Positions 58,001-63,357 of a stretch of DNA of 64,000 bases are shown here, one piece after another. Origin of the DNA: Cycas panzhihuaensis (taxonomy: Eukaryota > Cycadophyta); assembly GCA_023213395.1 (NCBI GenBank), contig CM041465.1, positions 191,277,741 to 191,341,740 of the forward strand, read 5' to 3'. The notes below the pieces were generated by a model. That model did not search any database. It was not told the DNA's origin and was given only the letters and a program-made list of their open reading frames with translations. Positions within the stretch are counted from its first letter, which is position 1; every line of letters starts with the position of its first letter. The translations under genes were made by a program, and so were the position numbers.

Positions 58001-58154
58001 CATTGGCAATGCATGAAAACATGCAAATTTAATAGGTTAATTTCCAACTATTCCAAATGTAAGGGCAATACCCGAGGTTGCCAACGTTCATACTGAGCTT
58101 GCAGAGTTTTCCCAATGGCATCAAGTGCTTTTGGGGCTGCCATAGTAAATGGAT
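36893..58154 (-). CDS. RAPTOR1: RAPTOR (regulatory-associated protein of TOR), middle 15 exons
   Basis: RAPTOR is the scaffold that brings substrates to the TOR kinase in the cytosolic TORC1 complex controlling growth by nutrients. Fifteen exons total 2860 nt (about 953 codons), all junctions have GT-AG signals and keep phase, and no internal stop occurs. Coverage runs from the caspase-like N-terminal (RNC) domain (exons 1-5 here), through the armadillo/HEAT-like repeats (exons 6-12), to the linker and the first WD40 strand (exon 15). Known plant RAPTORs have about 1340 residues, so the N-terminal quarter or less and almost the whole WD40 propeller lie outside the window. The exons follow plant RAPTOR closely from memory. 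Coordinates of this entry cover introns; each exon is given separately. Confidence 0.95.
37189..37527 (-). CDS. RAPTOR1: RAPTOR exon 14 of window
   Basis: 339 nt encoding [34 protein letters not shown], the [16 protein letters not shown] block and the start of the WD40-proximal helix ([18 protein letters not shown]). Acceptor TTTTTTTGCAG, donor GTAAGT. Confidence 0.95.
37776..38390 (-). CDS. RAPTOR1: RAPTOR exon 13 of window
   Basis: 615 nt, the largest exon here. It begins with the last conserved repeat ([20 protein letters not shown]) and continues into the serine-rich, variable linker ([20 protein letters not shown]) before the conserved [20 protein letters not shown] and [13 protein letters not shown]. 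In TORC1 biology this linker region is where many phosphorylation sites lie; none is asserted here. Confidence 0.94.
38546..38738 (-). CDS. RAPTOR1: RAPTOR exon 12 of window
   Basis: 193 nt encoding [20 protein letters not shown], an acidic loop with [10 protein letters not shown], and [18 protein letters not shown]. Acceptor GATTTTCAG; donor GTGCAA. Confidence 0.93.
38838..39191 (-). CDS. RAPTOR1: RAPTOR exon 11 of window
   Basis: 354 nt, 118 codons. It starts [15 protein letters not shown] after acceptor TTATTTGCAG, includes [17 protein letters not shown] and [17 protein letters not shown], and ends FLFDTQPE. It continues the helical repeats directly from exon 10 (…ILALDK|SCQVDL…), which shows that the 12-kb intron is spliced within one gene. 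Confidence 0.95.
39887..40111 (-). repeat. 3' LTR of copia D (225 bp)
   Basis: It starts TGTTAATTTCACAAAAAG and ends ATACTCTAACA, followed by CCCTCTGTTAATG (polypurine tract on the minus strand). It aligns with 49349-49557 with scattered substitutions. Confidence 0.9.
40125..41490 (-). pseudogene. Copia D RT C-terminal part and RNase H
   Basis: 40872-41168 contains [20 protein letters not shown] with an intact YVDD. 40486-40863 contains [20 protein letters not shown] and [19 protein letters not shown]. From 40125 to 40485 RNase H is readable only across frame breaks. The left half of RT ([13 protein letters not shown] near 41420-41470) ends at the chloroplast insertion. This region would make the cDNA of the element. 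Confidence 0.85.
41520..41943 (-). other. Chloroplast-derived insertion (NUPT) in copia D RT
   Basis: The copia frame [19 protein letters not shown] is interrupted at about 41943 by sequence that includes the trnK-UUU 3' exon (41865-41899) and flanking chloroplast-like spacer; RT resumes at about 41490. The left border (41490-41530) is uncertain by a few tens of bases. The segment occupies the place of only about 25 expected RT codons. Loss of those codons fits repair-mediated insertion of organelle DNA. Confidence 0.75.
41865..41899 (-). tRNA. trnK-UUU: Chloroplast trnK-UUU 3' exon (fragment)
   Basis: On the minus strand this reads TCCGACGAGTTTCGGGTTCG then AGTCCCAGGCAACCC: the T-arm and acceptor 3' strand of plastid tRNA-Lys. 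The T-stem/loop GGGTTCGAGTCCC is nearly intact. The upstream sequence TTGAAGGAGGAGATCATCCA is as expected for the end of the group II intron that holds matK. The 5' exon is absent, so no functional tRNA can be made; nuclear copies of this type are inert. Confidence 0.8.
41944..42617 (-). pseudogene. Copia D region between integrase and RT
   Basis: The open segment 42003-42605 (200 residues) contains [40 protein letters not shown] and [12 protein letters not shown], then a long glutamate-rich spacer ([20 protein letters not shown]) and the [19 protein letters not shown] lead-in to RT. It is one of the best-preserved parts of the element. Confidence 0.85.
42623..43155 (-). mobile_element. Solo LTR inserted in copia D integrase (533 bp, TSD CTTCT)
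   Basis: The copia frame is broken between ITLEE (right) and [14 protein letters not shown] (left). The 533-bp insert is flanked by perfect CTTCT repeats (42618-42622 and 43156-43160). Its right end GGAATGCTACA and the segment TAGGCGAGGTTCCCTCCACA resemble the LTR family at 27377, 29157 and 53463. The left end is AAGAAATTTTA rather than TG, so that edge may be mutated. There are no coding signals. Confidence 0.8.
43161..43476 (-). pseudogene. Copia D integrase, C-terminal half
   Basis: The open segment reads [20 protein letters not shown] then [18 protein letters not shown], with the glutamate of the DDE core in the VVERKN block. It is bounded on the left by the solo LTR and on the right (43477) by the 3.5-kb LTR element. 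Confidence 0.88.
43482..43831 (-). repeat. 3' LTR of element L
   Basis: 350 bp. It is followed by CCCTCCCATAATG, whose minus-strand form is the polypurine tract; the same tract adjoins the LTR of copia A at 768, suggesting the enzymes of an A-like copia lineage may mobilise L. Confidence 0.93.
44160..44425. repeat. Tandem array 1 in element L (about 55 bp, 5 copies)
   Basis: The recurrent core is ATCAACCAGAACTAAGTG then CCACATCCTGTCGTTGATTT. Copies are imperfect, with spacing of about 50-65 bp. Confidence 0.75.
44600..45560. repeat. Tandem array 2 in element L (about 65-70 bp, a dozen or so degenerate copies)
   Basis: Each copy has a core like AAAGAGGATAAAGTACATTA followed by AATCCTCTTAAAGTAC and often a ATGCCAC(T/C)AA spacer. 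AGAGGAT and ATCCTCTT can pair, so each unit could form a small hairpin. AT content is very high. The copies have diverged strongly. Confidence 0.7.
45722..46200. other. GC-rich island in element L
   Basis: The base composition changes sharply at about 45722: GGCGG/GGTGGCGGCT-rich sequence within an AT-rich element. Short open frames exist (45924-46139 on the plus strand) but have no recognisable domain and run against the element's orientation. It lies in the 5' part of the element, between the primer-binding site and the arrays. Confidence 0.75.
46629..46643 (-). other. Primer-binding site of element L
   Basis: The minus strand reads TGGTATCAGAGCTTA, adjacent to the 5' LTR. TGGTATCAGAGC is the complement of the 3' end of plant initiator Met-tRNA, the usual copia primer. 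Confidence 0.9.
46644..47008 (-). repeat. 5' LTR of element L
   Basis: 365 bp; it carries a 15-bp duplication-type insertion (CTCATCTAGAATATT) compared with the 3' LTR. Confidence 0.93.
47014..47400 (-). pseudogene. Copia D integrase N-terminal part
   Basis: The open segment 47048-47356 contains [17 protein letters not shown] and [15 protein letters not shown] (the H-H-C-C zinc region of GAG-pre-integrase) and [13 protein letters not shown] with the first acidic residue of the core. It joins 43161-43476 if the inserted element L is removed. Confidence 0.88.
47403..47768 (-). pseudogene. Copia D protease
   Basis: The open segment includes [19 protein letters not shown] with an intact D-S-G triad, then [19 protein letters not shown] and [19 protein letters not shown]. 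At 121 residues it spans the whole aspartic protease domain. A glutamate run (MEEEEEEE) precedes it. Confidence 0.9.
47770..48080 (-). pseudogene. Copia D gag zinc-knuckle region
   Basis: It contains an arginine/glycine-rich segment ([17 protein letters not shown]) and two zinc-knuckle remnants. One reads [14 protein letters not shown], in which the first of the four zinc ligands (Cys) is tyrosine; the other ([12 protein letters not shown]) has lost several ligands. A frameshift separates them. Confidence 0.75.
48110..48730 (-). pseudogene. Copia D gag
   Basis: The N-terminal part at 48497-48727 reads [20 protein letters not shown] then [13 protein letters not shown], the standard start of copia gag. 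The central part 48227-48436 has [20 protein letters not shown] and [20 protein letters not shown]. The first methionine is uncertain because the frame upstream is open for about 20 codons. Confidence 0.8.
48731..49348 (-). other. Copia D untranslated leader and primer-binding site
   Basis: No ORF of note. At the right end, the minus strand reads TGGTATCAAAGAGAGTC next to the 5' LTR, a variant of the initiator Met-tRNA primer-binding site. TTTGTACAAA-type repeats occur near 48690-48760 and 49160-49200. Confidence 0.75.
49349..49557 (-). repeat. 5' LTR of copia D, right end missing
   Basis: It starts TGTTAACTTCACAAAAAG. It aligns to 39887-40111 up to CAATAACTAGGA, after which the two copies diverge, so about 20 bases at its outer end are lost or replaced. 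Confidence 0.85.
49558..51150. other. RAPTOR intron sequence, possible plus-oriented LTR remnant
   Basis: No coding domain is recognised. GGCTATAAATAGGGGAGCAC near 49990 is a TATA-box-like element in the plus orientation, followed by AT-rich sequence to about 50290, which could be an old LTR. 50300-51150 looks like ordinary intron next to exon 10. Confidence 0.35.
51151..51261 (-). CDS. RAPTOR1: RAPTOR exon 10 of window
   Basis: 111 nt, 37 codons: [20 protein letters not shown] then [17 protein letters not shown]. Its donor GTAAGGAC opens the 11,959-bp intron that carries the nested copia complex. Confidence 0.95.
51361..51444 (-). CDS. RAPTOR1: RAPTOR exon 9 of window
   Basis: 84 nt, 28 codons: [20 protein letters not shown] then MGAWAVDL. 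It is a helical repeat of the armadillo-like region. The intron before it is 597 bp. Confidence 0.95.
52042..52143 (-). CDS. RAPTOR1: RAPTOR exon 8 of window
   Basis: 102 nt, 34 codons: [20 protein letters not shown] followed by [14 protein letters not shown]. Both boundaries are in phase 0. Confidence 0.95.
52307..52385 (-). CDS. RAPTOR1: RAPTOR exon 7 of window
   Basis: 79 nt encoding [20 protein letters not shown] and PNAVFQ. Acceptor GTGCCACAG, donor GTAGGT. Confidence 0.93.
52502..52646 (-). CDS. RAPTOR1: RAPTOR exon 6 of window
   Basis: 145 nt encoding [20 protein letters not shown], then [16 protein letters not shown] and THQHPMW. This segment joins the RNC domain to the helical repeats. 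Phase is kept on both sides (AG|..., TG|G for Trp). Confidence 0.93.
52783..52937 (-). CDS. RAPTOR1: RAPTOR exon 5 of window
   Basis: 155 nt encoding [20 protein letters not shown] and [20 protein letters not shown], the strongly conserved end of the RNC domain. Acceptor CAATTTACAG, donor GTCTGT. The frame continues into the 136-bp intron, which can mislead ORF-based predictions. Confidence 0.95.
53463..54849 (-). mobile_element. Miniature LTR element (TRIM) in RAPTOR intron (1.39 kb, TSD AAAGA)
   Basis: LTRs at 53463-53949 and 54424-54849 both begin TGTGGGAA(C/T)TCCAAGG and end ACCACA or GCCACA. Exact 5-bp duplications AAAGA flank the element (53458-53462 and 54850-54854). Between the LTRs there are only 474 bp, with a polypurine tract beside the left LTR (minus strand of GTCCCTCCCCCAC) and a weak primer-binding site beside the right LTR (minus strand TCATATTAGAGCC). 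No coding capacity. The left LTR has a 60-bp segment (AAGTCCTCCCAGAAGAGCTC and on) missing from the right. Confidence 0.9.
54855..57254. other. RAPTOR intron, possible old LTR sequence
   Basis: No coding domain or RNA found. At 55890-56450 there are LTR-like hints on the minus strand (a TATTAGAG primer-like complement at about 55885, a TATATATACTACC box near 56255, and a pyrimidine-rich ACTCCCCCATTAGG near 56440, with a partial copy CACTCCCACATTAGG near 56525). Confidence 0.35.
57255..57454 (-). CDS. RAPTOR1: RAPTOR exon 4 of window (RNC domain)
   Basis: 200 nt. It encodes a variable insert ([19 protein letters not shown]) and then the conserved [17 protein letters not shown] and [14 protein letters not shown]. 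The variable insert has a glutamine/aspartate-rich composition and no counterpart I recall in angiosperm RAPTOR; the acceptor there is TGTATTTCAG. It ends in phase 2, and the next intron is 4317 bp and contains a TRIM element. Confidence 0.92.
57573..57689 (-). CDS. RAPTOR1: RAPTOR exon 3 of window (RNC domain, FDCSAA)
   Basis: 117 nt, 39 codons. It has [17 protein letters not shown], containing the cysteine at the caspase-like nucleophile position. Acceptor GATTGCAG, donor GTAAAT. Confidence 0.95.
57795..57953 (-). CDS. RAPTOR1: RAPTOR exon 2 of window (RNC domain, HYNGHG motif)
   Basis: 159 nt, 53 codons. It includes [13 protein letters not shown], the histidine-containing block that corresponds to the catalytic histidine position in caspase-like folds, and ends [15 protein letters not shown] is considered a pseudo-protease. 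The intron to exon 1 is 118 bp. Confidence 0.95.
58072..58154 (-). CDS. RAPTOR1: RAPTOR exon 1 of window
   Basis: 83 nt, encoding [20 protein letters not shown] and QYERWQPR, part of the RNC domain. Acceptor TTCTTCTACAG, donor GTATTG. It starts with the last two bases of the Asp codon, so one more exon must precede it; none was found up to 64000. Confidence 0.92.
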
Positions 58155-59713
58155 CTGTAGAAGAAACTTCGAATTAGACTTAGAACACCCTCACTCGCAT
58201 CTAACTTCGCATGTTGAAGAGCACATAGACAAGCAACATCACAGCCGCTGGCACTCATTTTAACAAGTATCAAGTAGCTAGAACTCCATTCTGTTAGATG
58301 CAAGAAAAAATGAAAAGTTGACTGTAGGGAGGAATATACTACATTCAGAAATTCTTAAAAAAAATGTGGTGTAAACTCGATTCAAGAAAATCATAATTGA
58401 TGCCCTAATGGTAAACCAATGGATTTTAAGAGGTGAAAAGGAATTTCTCTGGCTTGGTTTCATACTCTTATGATGACCTATGAGCTTTTGCGTCATATCT
58501 CGACAAAATCCCCACTCAAAAGATGAGAACTACTGCACACAGCGCACAAGGATCTCTATAGCTATTTTGCATCCCGGAGACAGCAACATATGACACAGGT
58601 GCGACCATAGAAAAGCAAATCAAGCAATAGTTTGGTCACTAATGGCAGCTGCCAAATCTGAGAAAGCTACTGCGGCAGTAAAGGTGCACTTAAGGCACTT
58701 CCCTACGGTTGCTCATGAATCTTTCTAAAGTTGCTGTATGATGCATGACCATAGCAAGTACAGCTGCAACTAGAAGTCATTATTTTGGCATGCCCACAAT
58801 TACAGGCACAAAACACATTCTCATCTAACCTAAGTAGCTAGAAATATGGAACCCAGAGCACGAGCACATACAAATATAACAATTCTAAAAATTTTAAGTA
58901 TAAAGTGATACAGCAAAATTAGGGTTTTAAAAAATACATAGAAAATTACATGCATCTGAAAGCATGCATGTGACATGCAACAAACCTAAAAACATGATAG
59001 CAAACAAACTTAGGGCTATTTCTCAATCTTATTAATGCATATTTCTTGTTAATTTTTTTCCCTTTAATAATTAAAGATCACATTTCGATTTCCCCACCTT
59101 CTTTCTCTAGCTATATCTTGTTGGAATATTCTAAGATATGCTAAAATATTCCAAATATGACTGATGCGAATCCAAGTTGTGGCCAGGGTATGGAACTCAA
59201 TACAACCCAGATATGGGCTATAGTCAGGATATGTATCCATGGCATATCCATCGAGAATTTGAGTATCTGCATGTAAGGGGTGTACGGGATACAGGCATAA
59301 CACACTCTAGAGGAGTATCGGACTACATAACATACAACTATATTTCTCTTCCTAGAACATTATCCTCCAAATCAACAGTAGACGCAAAAAAGAAGCCAGA
59401 TGAAGTCATTGGAAAAGGGCCCCAGAGGGGATCATGTTGACAAAAGTTAAAAATTAAAAATTAAAAAGAGAGAACTAGATGTGTGTACTGCAGCTGTCAT
59501 ACTTTGGTAGCTCAGTATACATAATGAAACATATATTAGATTGTATTTCCCAATCAATAGCCATTGCTCATTAACAATGTGTTGCATAATGGGAGAATGA
59601 CAAACTCTAAGTTGGTCACATTATATTAAAACAGAAATAAACATAGAAAAATGGTTCAAAATGAACCAAATGGATTTTCTACAGATTTGCTTTTTTAAGT
59701 TTCTGATATATTC
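58155..59713. other. Upstream RAPTOR intron
   Basis: It begins at the acceptor of exon 1 of the window. No further RAPTOR exon, other gene or clear element recognised. Confidence 0.5.
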
Positions 59714-60054
59714 TGTGGCATTCCTTTCTACAGTCTGGCCAACATTTATTATGCATGTTGTCTCAGTCTAGCCTATTTCAATCTAGCAGTATTTATGTCT
59801 TTTCTGGCCGAATTTCAAGAGCATTCAAGCTGAACTCCTTTCTTTATTCTAGCCGACTTCTACTCTCCCTCTTAGCCAAAATCTCTGGTATCATTCCATG
59901 CGCCTATTTATAAGGCTATTTGGCCTTGTTCATGGGCATCCTGAGGAGTTTTGATTCTGCTATATTTTTGGCGTCAAGGGCAGCAATTTGGAGGGCACCC
60001 CGCCTCAAAGAGGGAACTGGATTCAAGTGTTCATGTTTTACAAGTATTTGACAG

Positions 60055-60063
60055 TTATATATC

Positions 60064-60112
<49 letters not shown>
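60055..60112 (+). repeat. (TA)n(GA)n microsatellite
   Basis: TATATATCTATATATATATA then an uninterrupted AG repeat of about 19 units. It lies inside the LTR of fragment J. Confidence 0.97.
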
Positions 60113-60117
<5 letters not shown>

Positions 60118-60279
60118 TTTAGTTGATATTTCAGTCTATTTTTGAACTATAGAGTAGTGGTTTTAGTACAACTTATCTTTTCATTGGATAAGTTGCTTAG
60201 TTAGCCTTCAAGTGAGTGTAGCATATAAAAACTCTTATCAACATTTTAGGTGTAAAACCCTTGTGGGATTCCCACAAGC

Positions 60280-61460
60280 GGTATCAAAGCCTCCTACTAA
60301 GAAATTCAAGCCCAGTAGACATTATCAAGATGACCAAAAAACGACCAATAATTTTTCCCCCCATCTTCCTTGTAATGGAGTTGAGATCAGGAAGACACTT
60401 GCAGGCGGAAAAACGGTGAACCAACCATCTGTAACCATCGAAGATGTAAATAGAAGGGTAGACAACATAACCAATGGCATAGCCTGCATGGAAACAACAA
60501 TGATTGGGATTGAAGAAATGCTCTGAGGATCCCAAAAGAGAAAACAGTACCTCAAAGATGAGGCAAGAACATCAATCAAGGGAGGAAATGAATATCAAGA
60601 GCAAGACCAAGACGAATGGCAGTTCGAACCAAGCAAGGGTCTCAAAGGGGCCAAATTTTTTCTTGAAAATTTTGACTCCCATAAGTCAAGGGACATTTAC
60701 ATTTGGATTATACAAATGGAAATCTATTTCCAGACAAACGCATTGTCAAGCAAAGAACAAATGCTAGTGGCATCTCTCCACTTATACGGAAAGGCACTTA
60801 AGTGGTTCCATTGTTGGAGAAAATTCTATGGAGGAACAAATAATGACAACTATCTCTTTCTGAAAGAATGCCTTCTAGAACAGTATGAAGACACTTTGCA
60901 TATCGATTACTTCGCCCAATTGATGCACTTACAACAAACCAGTTCAACTTTGATAATACACCAAACAATTCCAAACATTACATAGCTTGGTTGACCACAA
61001 AATTGCAGAAGAATTACTCATCCAAGCTTATGTCGCAGGGCTCAAGGGAAGTATCAAATACTGCCTAAATACAATCAAAGCAATCACCTTGAGCAAAACT
61101 ATATTCCATGCTAAGAACATCGAAGCTCAATAAAGAGAAAGAAGACAGAACTATACCTACCAAATTGAACTTCCTTGCCATTAAGGCCAATATTTTAATC
61201 GAAATGGAACAAATTAGGAATGAAAAAGGATGCCCCAATTATTAAAGAAAACAAAGAAGGATCATTCGAGAATAAAATCTCCAAAGCATAGCATCTCAAT
61301 AAAGAGACGTGTTTCAAATGTTGGGAAAAATGGAACTGTGATCACAAATGTCCCTCAAAGAACGTATTCATGATTAGAAATGAGGACATAGACATTTTGG
61401 ACGAAATTGAGGAAGAACCATCAAATGATCATGACAAGGAAGAGATTGAAGAATTACTCA
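60280..61460 (+). pseudogene. Gypsy J gag with altered zinc knuckle
   Basis: Open pieces: 60212-60526 (ending VNRRVDNITNGIACMETTMI), 60504-60767 and 60716-60985, the last with LYGKALKWFHCWRKFYGGT, a capsid core of gypsy type (W-F...W). At 61310-61351 a zinc knuckle reads CFKCWEKWNCDHKC: spacing CX2CX4-X4C is kept but the expected histidine is asparagine. An acidic tail (DILDEIEEEPSNDHDKEEIE-like) follows to 61460. Frameshifts separate the pieces. Confidence 0.65.
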
Positions 61461-61465
61461 ACATC

Positions 61466-61639
61466 TGTTAGAATATAATGTCTAATCCTTTTGTATATTA
61501 ATGACATGTGTCATTATGTTATGTATCGGTTACAAAGTAGTTCCAGAGGGTTACAAACCCTAATTGTATATATATACTCATATACTCTCAATAAGATCAT
61601 CAAGTATTCTTCTTTAGCCATTGTAGCATCAATCCTACA
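61466..61639 (+). repeat. 5' LTR of copia E (174 bp)
   Basis: It starts TGTTAGAATATAATG and ends AATCCTACA. GTATATATATACTC at about 61566 is a TATA-like box. A short LTR of this kind is common in some copia lineages. Confidence 0.88.
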
Positions 61640-61652
61640 TGGTATCAGAAGC
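61640..61652 (+). other. Primer-binding site of copia E
   Basis: TGGTATCAGAAGC directly follows the LTR and matches the complement of initiator Met-tRNA except near its end. Confidence 0.88.
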
Positions 61653-62748
61653 ATTTTACATCTAGATCTTGTCTAGAGAAATATTTTCGTACGACTGTAT
61701 GGACAGGTCCATACACCAGTATGGTCAAAAAAAATTGTCTCAGAATTTGATGAAATTTCACCAGGAAGGGTGCCTTGACCTGCTCTTCACTTCTCTCCAA
61801 AGGATCGAACTCAAATTTCATCGCTTTGATGCCCGAAAGACTACCCGAAGTTGTACGACTGCCATTGGAGACTTTTGTTGGTTTGTCACTGTACGGACGT
61901 CTATATTGGGAAAACCTGGTATCACTAGAAAGCCTTCAACATAAGCTTTCCATTTATATATGACTCGAAGGCCTTCTCCTTCAGATCCAAAAGAAATCAA
62001 CAAAATCGTGAAAAAACCCTAGCCGCCCATTAGAGTTTCGTCTGGCTTTCCTCCTCACTAAGAGATCCATCCAAAAAAAAAGTTGCTGATCAGGAATCTA
62101 CACATCAAGGCCGTTCTTTTGACACCTCTTTCAGGGCATTTTGAGAATGTTGATTTTTTGACTCATTTCTTGTGCGGTACTGCCATCTGTACGATTGTCC
62201 GCAGTAGTTTATTATCTCAGAAAAGCACTCAAAAAACCTCCTTGCTGCATTTTCCTTGTTTTGACTGAGTATTCTAGTCTCTTTCATTTCTTAAAAATAT
62301 ATTAAAAAGGGAGATATATTTGTTGCACTTGTCTTCTTCTTCTTCCACGGGTAGATAACACTGCTTGGCCACCGTTCCTAATATAGAGACCTTGTTCTGG
62401 GGGTCTATAAAAATCGCGTTGGACCTGTCGTTCTTGGCTAAGCACGTTGGGAGTTTGGAACCATCGTGTGAAGTGAAGGGAATCGAAAGGACCCAATACC
62501 TAGGCCTTAGACAGAACTTGCTCACGGATTTAAGCCTCCACGTACCGAAAGGTATATAGGAGGACCCTATGGGACCTTGAGCCCAACTTAGATTAGGGAG
62601 CTCGACCGACCATCGAAGCCTCGTAGTACAGTGGTTAGCGGTTAGCGCCAAGAAGCTACCTATCTCGAATCTCCATTGGAGGTTTATCGACAAGCCTACG
62701 AGTCCAGTTAATCCCGTGACTAGACTTGATAGAATTACTCACCTTCTC
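61653..62748 (+). other. Copia E leader with a GC-richer segment
   Basis: About 1.1 kb between primer-binding site and gag, with no gene identified. From about 62370 to 62700 the GC content is higher than its surroundings, and one antisense frame stays open for 139 codons (62274-62693), without a recognised domain. Confidence 0.6.
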
Positions 62749-63219
62749 ATGACTTCCTCTCTTCGACTTCCTGAGTCTGAAAAACTCACCGATGATAACT
62801 ATGAATCATGGAAGACCAAGATGAGATCCATACTAGTGGCTCAGGGTGCATGGGACCAGACAGAGAGCATCAAACCTGAGCCTATAAACGTTGTTGAAAA
62901 GAAGCTACACATGGAACAAAAAGGTCTTGCACTTGCCTCAATAACTCTGTCAGTTGCAGACTCCATCCTACCTCACATAGCTGGCGCCACCAATCCTCAT
63001 GAAGCCTGGACCACATTGAAGACCTTGTATGCCCAGAAAAACACAGCTTGTGTCATGGGACTCAAAAGCCAAATGGCTACCCTAAGGATGTCTGAATCAG
63101 AAGACTTCACTTCCTTTCTTGGACGATTCAAGCTACTTCATGAAAACCTGGTGTCAGTTGGAGAGAGTTATTCAGATGGTGACCTCATTGACCTTATTAT
63201 ACACAAACTTCCTGCCTGA
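62749..63219 (+). CDS. Copia E gag (truncated frame)
   Basis: I prefer the ATG at 62749 (MTSSLRLPESEKLTDDNYES), because copia gag normally starts a dozen or so residues before the NYxxW motif; an upstream in-frame ATG at 62716 would add 11 residues. The segment continues with ILVAQGAWDQTESIKPEPIN, AHEAWTTLKTLYAQKNTACV-like spacing and FLGRFKLLHENLVSVGESYS, and ends at a TGA after HKLPA. The remainder of gag lies in other frames (63220-63600), so the protein is cut at about 157 residues. Confidence 0.85.
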   Translation: MTSSLRLPESEKLTDDNYESWKTKMRSILVAQGAWDQTESIKPEPINVVEKKLHMEQKGLALASITLSVADSILPHIAGATNPHEAWTTLKTLYAQKNTACVMGLKSQMATLRMSESEDFTSFLGRFKLLHENLVSVGESYSDGDLIDLIIHKLPA

Positions 63220-63357
63220 TTCTAGAACATCTTACAAGTTGACGGTAGAAATTGCACAACACTCATTCACTATTGTTTGTGGCCAACTTCTACATCATGA
63301 GCAGACTGAAACCAATCTCGAAAATGAATTGGAAAATGCATTTTCATCCAGAGTGAG

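Larger units (their letters stand above)
59714..61465 (+). mobile_element. Ty3/gypsy-like fragment J: 5' LTR and gag
   Basis: The LTR 59714-60276 (TGTGGCATTCC ... GGGATTCCCACA) is followed by GCGGTATCAAAGCC, a primer-binding-like site, then gag. The LTR ends and interior (CCTCAAAGAGG, GGCCGAATTTC-type blocks) match the minus-strand copies in the TRIM at 53463, so J is a gag-bearing relative of that TRIM. The fragment is cut at 61465 by copia E. Confidence 0.65.

Noticed and set aside
58121-58303. Open frame upstream of RAPTOR exon 1 of the window as part of the protein
   Set aside because: The part before the TTCTTCTACAG acceptor does not resemble RAPTOR; expected sequence before DPFTMA is of the ARMECWI type, so this is intron.
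62615-62700. Nuclear tRNA gene
   Set aside because: A D-arm-like string CAGTGGTTAGCG exists, but I could not fold an acceptor stem, anticodon arm and T-arm around it.
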